Assembly: GCA_964645825.1 (NCBI GenBank)
Contig: CAZXZY010000036.1
Span: 1-6,723, forward strand
Source of the DNA: JABIAL01 sp964645825
GTDB lineage: Bacteria > Patescibacteriota > Patescibacteriia > UBA1558 > GWA2-36-10
Direction of reading: 5' to 3'
Length of the DNA stretch: 6,723 nucleotides
The notes under the pieces were generated by a model. That model worked only from the letters and a program-made list of their open reading frames with translations. It was not told the origin of the DNA and did not search any database. The position numbers and the translations under genes were made by a program. Shown piece after piece: positions 1 through 5,163 of this stretch (position 1 is the stretch's first letter; every line of letters starts with the position of its first letter).

Positions 1-12
1 TTCTATCTATAA

Positions 13-399
13 TCAATCAAATAAATTTTTTTGTTTTTTAACATAAAACCACATAGCTAAAAATACACCAAAAGTATCTATCAGAATATCTTGCGCAGCA
101 CCCACTCGTCCAGGTGTGTATAATTGATGTAGTTCATCAATAAAAGCATAAAAAATACCTGCTATAATCGCAAATAACAAATAATGTCTCTGAGTGCTAT
201 CCAAACTTTTAGCAATCAGAAATGTAAACATGAAAAAAACTGCCACGTGTGCTAGCTTACGCAAGATAAAATCTTGCCAGCTGGGCAGCCCGCTAGCTAG
301 ACTAGGAATTGACGATAAATAAAAAATTATCGCCCCCCAAATAATAGCTGCCACTAAATATAAAAGGCGCCTTTTTGTATTTTTTTCATATTTAACCAT
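13..399 (-). CDS. VanZ-like family integral membrane protein
   Basis: This encodes a 128-aa VanZ-like membrane protein (the family named after teicoplanin-resistance VanZ). Most members, this one included, have no assigned reaction. Counting from the chosen Met, hydrophobic segments lie at about residues 12-28, 50-65, 73-88 and 104-121, which predicts four membrane helices. Family motifs are visible: FYLSSIPS at 26-33, RKLAH at 47-51, and the signature DELHQLYTPGR at 88-98, followed by GAAQDILIDTFG. The length is normal for a single-domain member. I chose the ATG at 399-397. The frame is open to a GTG at 423, but that codon lies inside a terminator hairpin and upstream of a TATAAT box at 412-407, so it is unlikely to be transcribed. 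No Shine-Dalgarno is present and a leaderless mRNA is likely. The stop is TGA. The gene appears to be transcribed alone. Family assignment is strong; function is unknown. Confidence 0.88.
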   Translation of the reverse strand: MVKYEKNTKRRLLYLVAAIIWGAIIFYLSSIPSLASGLPSWQDFILRKLAHVAVFFMFTFLIAKSLDSTQRHYLLFAIIAGIFYAFIDELHQLYTPGRVGAAQDILIDTFGVFLAMWFYVKKQKNLFD

Positions 400-406
400 T
401 GATCTT

Positions 407-415
407 ATTATAGCA
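407..415 (-). promoter_or_regulatory. Extended -10 promoter of the vanZ-like gene
   Basis: On the minus strand the sequence reads TGC-TATAAT: a perfect -10 hexamer at 412-407 with a TG extension at 415-414. The -35 region is poor; TTATGA at 435-430 with a 17-nt spacer is the best I find, which suits an extended -10 promoter. The expected start is near position 400, one base before the ATG at 399. No transcript data support this; it is read from the sequence only. Confidence 0.65.
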
Positions 416-416
416 C

Positions 417-440
417 AAAACACCTTTGTTCATAAAGATG
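417..440 (-). terminator. Intrinsic terminator of the 407-aa exported protein gene
   Basis: On the minus strand CATCTTT (440-434) pairs with AAAGGTG (427-421), with one G-T wobble and a 6-nt loop, followed by only four T residues (420-417). It begins 24 nt after the TAG stop of the upstream gene. The short T-run suggests moderate strength. The hairpin overlaps the -35/spacer region of the vanZ-like promoter, so the two signals share bases. Confidence 0.6.
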
Positions 441-464
441 TTTTGTTGATAAAACTTAAATATT

Positions 465-1688
465 CTATTTAGCTAGATCCAGCTCTGTTCCGTGCTTTTG
501 TAATTTAAAAATACGCTTGGATACAACTTTGACATCATTCCAATGATAATCTAATTTCTTAAAAGTTTGCTCATTCTTTATCCAATGACGTTTATTATCT
601 TTATCTACAACAAATACTCTATTGTCTCCGTCTATTTTTAATAATGTTCCCTCATTTACTTTAACTGGTAGATCTTGCTTTAAAGTTTTTAACTCATCTT
701 CTTTGTCATCTTCGACAACTATGTCTTTGAAATTTATATCCAAAATCTTCTTGTCTACAATTACTGATTTTTTGTTATCTTTTACTAGATAAACGCCCTT
801 TGTTTTTTTGTCTCGTAATAATCTACCCACAGTAGCCCTAGTACTTGGCTTTGGTTTTATAACTGGTTTTTCTTCAATTGGATCGTCTACATCCTCTACT
901 GGCTTCAAATTTGGAGCATCTCCAGCATCACAAATTGCATATTCATGAATATGGTCTGTAAAATAAGACCACATTCTACGTTTGGTTCCATCTGGATTAT
1001 CTGAAGTTCTACTATAATCACTTGGCAGTGGTAACCAATTAGTTTTTTGATCCATATCATCTACTCCTGTCTTATACCATTGTGACCAACGGCCGTTTGA
1101 CCATTGAATTCGATATTTCACAATATCTTTATGCTTACTAATATCTGTTCCTAATTTTTGCCACACTTTATCTCTAGTTGGCCTCCTACGTTTAACAATA
1201 GGCTTGGAACAAGCGTCAATGTCTACACTCTCATCTGTTTCTAGAAGACTTGGATCTACTGCCGTAGGCTCGTCAATTACTACCGGCTTTGGACAATATG
1301 TATACTGGTGGACATGATCTGAAAAGTCAGACCAAGCACGACTATTAGACTCTATAGCAGAATCACCTAATAATGACGACATATCATTTGTCGTCTTAAG
1401 ATCATTCACTCCCGGTGTATATTTTTCTGACCAACTACCATTCCATTTCAAAATCTTATAGTCAACGATGCGACTATCTATACTTTTAGCCTGACTCATC
1501 GTCGGCTTGCTGTATTTTATAACTGGATTAGCACATTGAGTGGTATTTGTAGTGGTGACTGTAGCAGCCACACCATCCTCTGACGCTTGGATTGTTTTCG
1601 CTGCAACAATACCAAAAAGCAAAGAAAAAGCTACAAACATTGTAAAAAATTTCACAAATTTCATATTTTTTATATAATAATAAATCAT
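465..1688 (-). CDS. Exported protein of unknown function with two kinds of internal duplication
   Basis: I do not recognise this 407-aa protein. Residues about 9-35 look like a Sec signal peptide: MKFVKFF, then a hydrophobic core, then a likely cut near AAKTIQA. There is no lipobox. A Thr-rich stretch follows. Module A (52-132) and module B (160-253) are duplicates sharing C-x2-P-[VI]-[IV]-K, NG-x-W-S-x2-Y-x2-G-V-x-D and W-S-x-F-[ST]-D-H-[VI]-H-[QE]-Y-x2-C. Acidic, Pro-rich linkers lie at 133-159 and 254-285. The C-terminus has two copies of another module, at about 287-327 and 345-390. The only cysteines are 52, 132, 160 and 253, which suggests one disulfide per module. The likely location is the cell surface or extracytoplasmic space. 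The ATG at 1688 sits only 4 nt after the -10 box. Met9 at 1664 gives a better signal peptide and may be the true start. The gene has its own promoter and terminator and ends in TAG. A surface-binding role is conceivable but unproven. Confidence 0.85.
   Translation of the reverse strand: MIYYYIKNMKFVKFFTMFVAFSLLFGIVAAKTIQASEDGVAATVTTTNTTQCANPVIKYSKPTMSQAKSIDSRIVDYKILKWNGSWSEKYTPGVNDLKTTNDMSSLLGDSAIESNSRAWSDFSDHVHQYTYCPKPVVIDEPTAVDPSLLETDESVDIDACSKPIVKRRRPTRDKVWQKLGTDISKHKDIVKYRIQWSNGRWSQWYKTGVDDMDQKTNWLPLPSDYSRTSDNPDGTKRRMWSYFTDHIHEYAICDAGDAPNLKPVEDVDDPIEEKPVIKPKPSTRATVGRLLRDKKTKGVYLVKDNKKSVIVDKKILDINFKDIVVEDDKEDELKTLKQDLPVKVNEGTLLKIDGDNRVFVVDKDNKRHWIKNEQTFKKLDYHWNDVKVVSKRIFKLQKHGTELDLAK
519..830 (-). 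repeat. Tandem C-terminal modules within the exported protein (2 copies)
   Basis: Residues about 287-327 (830-708) and 345-390 (656-519) share a pattern: a G-x-L-L-[RK] opening, then V-[YF]-x-V-x-D-[NK] followed by basic residues, then [VW]-I, an F-containing helix-like stretch, and D-[IV]-x-V-V. The second copy is the better preserved, with a Trp in YHWNDVKVV. Similar short beta-rich modules are, from memory, common at the ends of exported CPR proteins. That is recollection, not a search result. Confidence 0.55.
930..1535 (-). repeat. Tandem Cys-bounded W/H-rich modules within the exported protein (2 copies)
   Basis: Module A (residues 52-132, nt 1535-1293) and module B (residues 160-253, nt 1211-930) align over their whole length. 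Each starts and ends with a cysteine, carries an NG-x-W-S core in the middle, and closes with D-H-[VI]-H-[QE]-Y-x2-C. Module B has an insertion of about 13 residues overall and a basic KRRRPTR stretch near its start. Identity lies in the aromatic, Cys, His and Gly positions, so the duplication is old and selection has kept those positions. Confidence 0.75.
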
Positions 1689-1692
1689 TATT

Positions 1693-1701
1693 AATATAGC
1701 A
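1693..1701 (-). promoter_or_regulatory. Extended -10 promoter of the 407-aa exported protein gene
   Basis: The minus strand reads TGC-TATATT, with the hexamer at 1698-1693 and TG at 1701-1700. It shares TGTGCTATA with the vanZ-like promoter at 417-409. No good -35 is seen. It lies downstream of the tRNA-Asp terminator, so this gene is an independent unit. The expected start falls near 1688-1685, on top of the first ATG. Confidence 0.5.
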
Positions 1702-1735
1702 CATAATCATGATCTTGACGACTTTTTTAGACAAC

Positions 1736-1759
1736 AAAAAACACCTTTTTACAAAGGTG
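1736..1759 (-). terminator. Intrinsic terminator after tRNA-Asp
   Basis: On the minus strand CACCTTT (1759-1753) and AAAGGTG (1748-1742) form a perfect 7-bp stem with a 4-nt GTAA loop, followed by six T residues (1741-1736). It begins 3 nt after the CCA end of the tRNA. It would end transcripts from the tRNA promoter and any read-through from the lgt operon. Confidence 0.85.
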
Positions 1760-1761
1760 AG

Positions 1762-1838
1762 TGGCGGGATCGAAGGGACTCGAACCCTCGACCTCCTGCG
1801 TGACAGGCAGGCGTTCTAACCAACTGAACTACGACCCC
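1762..1838 (-). tRNA. tRNA-Asp, anticodon GTC, with encoded CCA
   Basis: This is a 77-nt cloverleaf. The acceptor is GGGGTCG paired with CGATCCC (one G-T pair). The D-arm is GTTC/GAAC around AGTTGGTTA. The anticodon stem is CCTGC/GCAGG around loop CTGTCAC (anticodon GTC). A 5-nt variable loop is followed by the T-arm GAGGG/CCCTT around TTCGAGT. The discriminator base is G, typical of tRNA-Asp, followed by CCA in the DNA (1764-1762). It lies 28 nt past the lgt stop, has its own promoter upstream, and has a terminator directly downstream. Confidence 0.98.
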
Positions 1839-1858
1839 AATATTTAAATAACAGACAC

Positions 1859-1887
1859 ATCATACACTATTTATCATACTTTGGCAA
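1859..1887 (-). promoter_or_regulatory. Sigma70-type promoter of tRNA-Asp, -35 inside lgt
   Basis: The minus strand has TTGCCA (1887-1882; 5 of 6 to TTGACA), a 17-nt spacer, and TATGAT (1864-1859; 5 of 6 to TATAAT). Transcription should begin near 1852, leaving a leader of about 14 nt for RNase P to remove. The -35 and most of the spacer fall in the last codons of lgt. It is the best consensus promoter in the window. Confidence 0.7.
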
Positions 1888-2667
1888 GGGTTTATAAATC
1901 ACTTTAAATAATGCAATTATAGCCAGTATTGCCAATAAACTAATTACTTGTGGTAAGCGTAAACCCAAAAACATTGGCGTTGGATCTATTCTGACAAACT
2001 CTAAGCCAAAGCGAATCAAAGAATAACCGCCTAAATAAAGCAAAGTAATTGCTCCTGCTTTAAGTTTAGCTCTAGTTAAATTATATAAAATATAAAATAA
2101 AACTAAACTTAATATAGACTCATAAAAAAACGTTGGGTGAAAATGAGAAAAGTTTTCATAGCCCCACACTCTATTAGACTCACTAATTTGAATACCTATA
2201 GCAGCAGATGTTGGTTGGCCAAATAGCTCTTGGTTAAAATAGTTTCCCCAACGACCTATCGCCTGACCCAAAATCAAAGCTGGTGCCAACCAATCAGATA
2301 TTTTCCAAAATTTAAAGCCGTTTTTTTTACTCCAAAAAAATACAGTCAAAATACCAGCTACAATAGCCCCCTGAATAGCCAAACCTCCTTGCCAAATTTT
2401 GACTATGTCAAATAAATTTTGTGAAAAATAATTCCAATTAAAAAAGATGACATGATATAGCCGAGCACCAACAAAACCAAATATTAATAAATAAAAAAAC
2501 AAACTATCTAATTTTGCATGTGCAATAGATGGTTTATTTTTAGCTATGCGCAAAGCATACCAGCCAGCAATCAAGATAGACAAAACTGTAATCAATCCAT
2601 ACCAATGGATAGAAATAAAGGACCAACTAAACAAAATTGACTGAGGTAAATATGTCTGCCAAAACAT
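1867..2667 (-). CDS. lgt: Phosphatidylglycerol--prolipoprotein diacylglyceryl transferase
   Basis: Lgt moves a diacylglyceryl group from phosphatidylglycerol to the lipobox cysteine of prolipoproteins in the cytoplasmic membrane, the first step of lipoprotein maturation. The 266-aa length is in the family range and several membrane helices are evident. Visible family motifs are HWYG (Y23, matching E. coli Y26), IWQGGLAIQG (91-100), GQAIGRWGNYFNQELFG (134-150, with R139, N142, E147 and G150), HPTFFYES (177-184) and RFGLEF (R219, E223). The position of E. coli His103 holds Gln99. The ATG lies 4 nt after the stop of the upstream DsbA-like gene with no Shine-Dalgarno, so translational coupling is likely. 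The stop is TAG. It is the last protein gene of the apparent operon, and its 3' end also holds the tRNA-Asp -35 element. Confidence 0.96.
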   Translation of the reverse strand: MFWQTYLPQSILFSWSFISIHWYGLITVLSILIAGWYALRIAKNKPSIAHAKLDSLFFYLLIFGFVGARLYHVIFFNWNYFSQNLFDIVKIWQGGLAIQGAIVAGILTVFFWSKKNGFKFWKISDWLAPALILGQAIGRWGNYFNQELFGQPTSAAIGIQISESNRVWGYENFSHFHPTFFYESILSLVLFYILYNLTRAKLKAGAITLLYLGGYSLIRFGLEFVRIDPTPMFLGLRLPQVISLLAILAIIALFKVIYKPLPKYDK

Positions 2668-2671
2668 GTAT

Positions 2672-3430
2672 TTATTGTTTGATTATAAATCCAATAATCT
2701 CCTCCCACAGAGCAATAGGAATTGCACCGGGAACTAATTGACCATTGATGACATAACTTGGTGTACCAACTACACCCAAATTTACTCCCTGAGCATAATC
2801 TTGTCTTATTTCCTGACTATGTACCTCATCATCTAGACATTGATCAAACTCGGATTGATTTAGACCAATTGCTGCGGCATAATTTTTTAATTGCCCCTTA
2901 GAAAAATCTCCCTGATTAGTAAATAAAATATCATGGTACTCCCAAAATTGATCTTGGTCTTGAGCACAACCAGCAGCTAAATGAGCATCAAAAACATCGG
3001 CATGTAATCCTTCGGTAGGAAAATCTTTGAATACAAATCTAATAACCGGACCAAATCTATCTAATAAAGCTTTGACGTCTGCTTGATTATCTTTACAAAA
3101 TGGACAACCAAAAGATTCGTAAGCTACGATGTAAACAATTGGCTCATCAGTGCCTAAATACGGATCGTCTTCAGTCAATACACTACTAACATCTTGCTGA
3201 TTGGATTGATATATTTCATATGTAACCCAGTTACCATTATTGAAAATGTCACCCTGCATAATATGCCGCAGATCATTGACAAGGAATAAAGAAAAATAGA
3301 CTAAAGCTAGTAAGATCATAATGCCTACAAACACCAACGCCTTACCCCACCAACGTTTATACCAAGATTTGAAGTAGCTTTTGACTACTGCTTGTTCCAT
3401 GCGATTTTTTATTTTGCTTTGTGTACTCAT
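2672..3430 (-). CDS. DsbA-family thioredoxin-fold oxidoreductase, membrane-anchored
   Basis: This is a predicted extracytoplasmic thiol-disulfide oxidoreductase of the DsbA/thioredoxin_4 type, 252 aa. A basic N-terminus (KSWYKRWWGK) precedes one membrane segment at about 31-52, which acts as a signal anchor. The thioredoxin domain covers about 97-250. It has the redox motif CPFC (C109, C112) and a Thr-cis-Pro loop in VGTPSYVING (T223, P224), with a helical insert between them. Two further cysteines, C155 and C198, could form a structural disulfide as in some DsbA relatives. Its likely role is making disulfides in exported proteins. No VKOR or DsbB partner is in the window. It starts 5 nt after the gatA stop without a Shine-Dalgarno, and lgt follows after 4 nt, so all three are probably co-transcribed. 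Oxidase rather than isomerase or reductase activity is inferred from the family. Confidence 0.9.
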   Translation of the reverse strand: MSTQSKIKNRMEQAVVKSYFKSWYKRWWGKALVFVGIMILLALVYFSLFLVNDLRHIMQGDIFNNGNWVTYEIYQSNQQDVSSVLTEDDPYLGTDEPIVYIVAYESFGCPFCKDNQADVKALLDRFGPVIRFVFKDFPTEGLHADVFDAHLAAGCAQDQDQFWEYHDILFTNQGDFSKGQLKNYAAAIGLNQSEFDQCLDDEVHSQEIRQDYAQGVNLGVVGTPSYVINGQLVPGAIPIALWEEIIGFIIKQ

Positions 3431-3435
3431 ATGAA

Positions 3436-4875
3436 TTATTGATTATTTTCTATAAAATGTCCTAAAGTAAATATTTTTTCTTCCTCAAAAGAATTAGCTA
3501 ACAATTGCATGCCAATAGGTAGGCTATTTTTGTCTTGTCCAATAGGTAAAACCAAGCCACAAATTCCAGCTACATTGGCCCCGACTGTGAAGATATCTGC
3601 TAAATACATCTCTAACGGATCATCGACTTTATCGCCCAATTTAAAAGCAGTGCTTGGAGTGGCCGGTGTCAATAAAACATCTACTTCTTGAAATACTTTC
3701 TTAAAATCTTGCTTTATTAAAGTCCTAACTTTCTGAGCTCGTTTGTAATAAGCGTCATAATATCCAGCAGACAAAATGTAGGTTCCTAACATAATACGCC
3801 TTTTAACTTCGGCACCAAAACCGGACGTTCTTACTTCTTTGTACCATTCGTCTAGAGTCATGTTTGATTTAGCTGATAAGCCATACAACAGTCCATCAAA
3901 ACGAGACATATTTGAACTAACCTCAGCTGGCATCAATAAATAATAAGCCGCTAAACTATAATCAATATTTGGCAGGCTCACTTCTTTTATTTTAAAACCT
4001 TTAGTTTTTAATAAATTTATTTGCTTAGTAATCGCTTCTTTTATTTCTGGATTTAATTTGTCACTAAAATACTCTTTGGGGATGCCTATCTTTAACTTTT
4101 TCGGATCACCATTTTCTATGGCTAACAAATAATTTGGCACCGGCTTTTGAGCAGTGGTCGCATCTAGCTCATCAACTCCGGCCATGGCTTTCAATAAAAT
4201 GGCGGCATCTTTGACAGTCTTAGTAATAGGACCAATCTGATCCAACGAAGAAGTCATGGCCATGGAACCATATCGAGATACTCGACCATAGCTTGGTTTT
4301 ATACCAACAACACCGCAAAAACTAGCCGGCTGACGAATAGAACCACCCGTATCAGTCCCTAAAGCGACTGGAGCCAAAAAACCTGCCACAGCGGCAGCTG
4401 AGCCGCCAGAAGAACCGCCCGACACACGACTCGAGTCGTGTGGATTTAATACTGGACCAAAGGCTGAATACTCGTTAGACCCACCCATGGCAAATTCATC
4501 ACAATTTGTTTTGCCTAAAATAACCATCCCCTTTTCTTGTAGCCGAGCGATAGCTGTAGCCGAAAAATCCGGCGTATAATCAGCTAAAATTTTTGAAGCT
4601 CCGGTAGTTGGGACGTCTTTGGTAACTAAAATATCTTTGATAGCAATTGGCACGCCTAATAAACTTCTATCATCACCTGTTTTTCTTTGTTGATCAGCTT
4701 GTTTTGCTTCAACGATTGCATTTTCATTTACAGAAATAAAAGCATTAGTCTTGTCCTTTTTGATAGCAGCTAAATAAAGCTTAATTAATTCTTCACTAGA
4801 AAAATCTCCCTGTTGTAAGCCAGATTGAATTTTGCTGATATCTAATTTTTCTAAATCTCTGTCACTTATGCTCAT
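3436..4875 (-). CDS. gatA: Asp-tRNA(Asn)/Glu-tRNA(Gln) amidotransferase subunit A
   Basis: GatA is the glutaminase subunit of GatCAB. It frees ammonia from glutamine so that GatB can convert mischarged Glu-tRNA(Gln) or Asp-tRNA(Asn) to the correct amide form in the cytoplasm. The 479-aa length is normal. The amidase signature is intact: K80 in GVPIAIKD, the Gly/Ser motif SGGSSGGSAAAVA (about 152-164, cis-Ser S155), and the nucleophile S179 in GTDTGGSIRQPAS. This Lys-Ser-Ser set matches S. aureus K79, S154 and S178 with an offset of one. Conserved GVVGIKPSYGRVSRYG follows, and the C-terminal LPIGMQLLA motif is present. The ATG lies 3 nt after the gatC stop without a nearby Shine-Dalgarno; GGGAG lies about 20 nt upstream, which is too far. 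gatB is not in the window and must be elsewhere if the complex is complete. Confidence 0.97.
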   Translation of the reverse strand: MSISDRDLEKLDISKIQSGLQQGDFSSEELIKLYLAAIKKDKTNAFISVNENAIVEAKQADQQRKTGDDRSLLGVPIAIKDILVTKDVPTTGASKILADYTPDFSATAIARLQEKGMVILGKTNCDEFAMGGSNEYSAFGPVLNPHDSSRVSGGSSGGSAAAVAGFLAPVALGTDTGGSIRQPASFCGVVGIKPSYGRVSRYGSMAMTSSLDQIGPITKTVKDAAILLKAMAGVDELDATTAQKPVPNYLLAIENGDPKKLKIGIPKEYFSDKLNPEIKEAITKQINLLKTKGFKIKEVSLPNIDYSLAAYYLLMPAEVSSNMSRFDGLLYGLSAKSNMTLDEWYKEVRTSGFGAEVKRRIMLGTYILSAGYYDAYYKRAQKVRTLIKQDFKKVFQEVDVLLTPATPSTAFKLGDKVDDPLEMYLADIFTVGANVAGICGLVLPIGQDKNSLPIGMQLLANSFEEEKIFTLGHFIENNQ

Positions 4876-4878
4876 ATA

Positions 4879-5163
4879 TTATTTCTTAAAAACTCCCGGC
4901 GCAACTAAATAATTATCTTTCAGCTGATATGCTTGCTTGATCGCCTCTGGCACACTTTCACCAACCTGATCTGCACGTAAATGATGCTCAATATCTTCCG
5001 CACCAGAAATACTGAGCTCGACGTCATTCAAGTCTATTTTTTGCACTTGATCTACATAAGCCAAAATATCAGACAACTGGTGTTGAAATTTATCTGCTTC
5101 TACTTGAGTCAAATCTAGCTTGGCTAAATTAGCTATTTTTAATATTTCTTCTTTATTTAACAT
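4879..5163 (-). CDS. gatC: Asp-tRNA(Asn)/Glu-tRNA(Gln) amidotransferase subunit C
   Basis: GatC is the small subunit that wraps around and stabilises the GatA-GatB interface of the tRNA-dependent amidotransferase. The 94-aa length is typical. The N-terminus MLNKEEILKIANLAKLDLT and the central helix DILAYVDQVQKID match the family pattern. The usual LR-x-D segment appears as HLRADQV (61-67), and the C-terminus ends with the expected VAPGVFKK. The ATG (5163-5161) overlaps the ligA stop codon in the string ATGTTAA. Together with the missing Shine-Dalgarno this points to translational coupling by termination-reinitiation. gatA follows after 3 nt. Confidence 0.95.
   Translation of the reverse strand: MLNKEEILKIANLAKLDLTQVEADKFQHQLSDILAYVDQVQKIDLNDVELSISGAEDIEHHLRADQVGESVPEAIKQAYQLKDNYLVAPGVFKK

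Noticed and set aside
1..12. Possible terminator after the vanZ-like gene
   Set aside because: Only 12 bases follow the stop codon in this window and no hairpin can be seen in them.
400..423. Upstream GTG start for the vanZ-like protein (eight extra residues)
   Set aside because: The GTG lies in a terminator hairpin and the added codons contain the TATAAT box; the VanZ-like sequence begins after the ATG at 399.
1528..1737. 69-aa minus-strand open frame overlapping the 5' end of the exported protein gene
   Set aside because: It is out of frame with a gene that has a clear signal peptide and repeats. Its start lies upstream of the predicted promoter, and its product has no recognisable family pattern.
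2230..2415. 61-aa plus-strand open frame inside lgt
   Set aside because: It is antisense to highly conserved lgt motifs, with no promoter, ribosome site or family pattern.
3509..3691. 60-aa plus-strand open frame inside gatA
   Set aside because: It is antisense to a conserved part of gatA; its composition follows the gatA codons.
1762..4875. Functional link between the tRNA-Asp gene and GatCA
   Set aside because: GatCAB acts on mischarged tRNA-Asn or tRNA-Gln, not tRNA-Asp, and the tRNA has its own promoter and terminator; proximity is probably chance.
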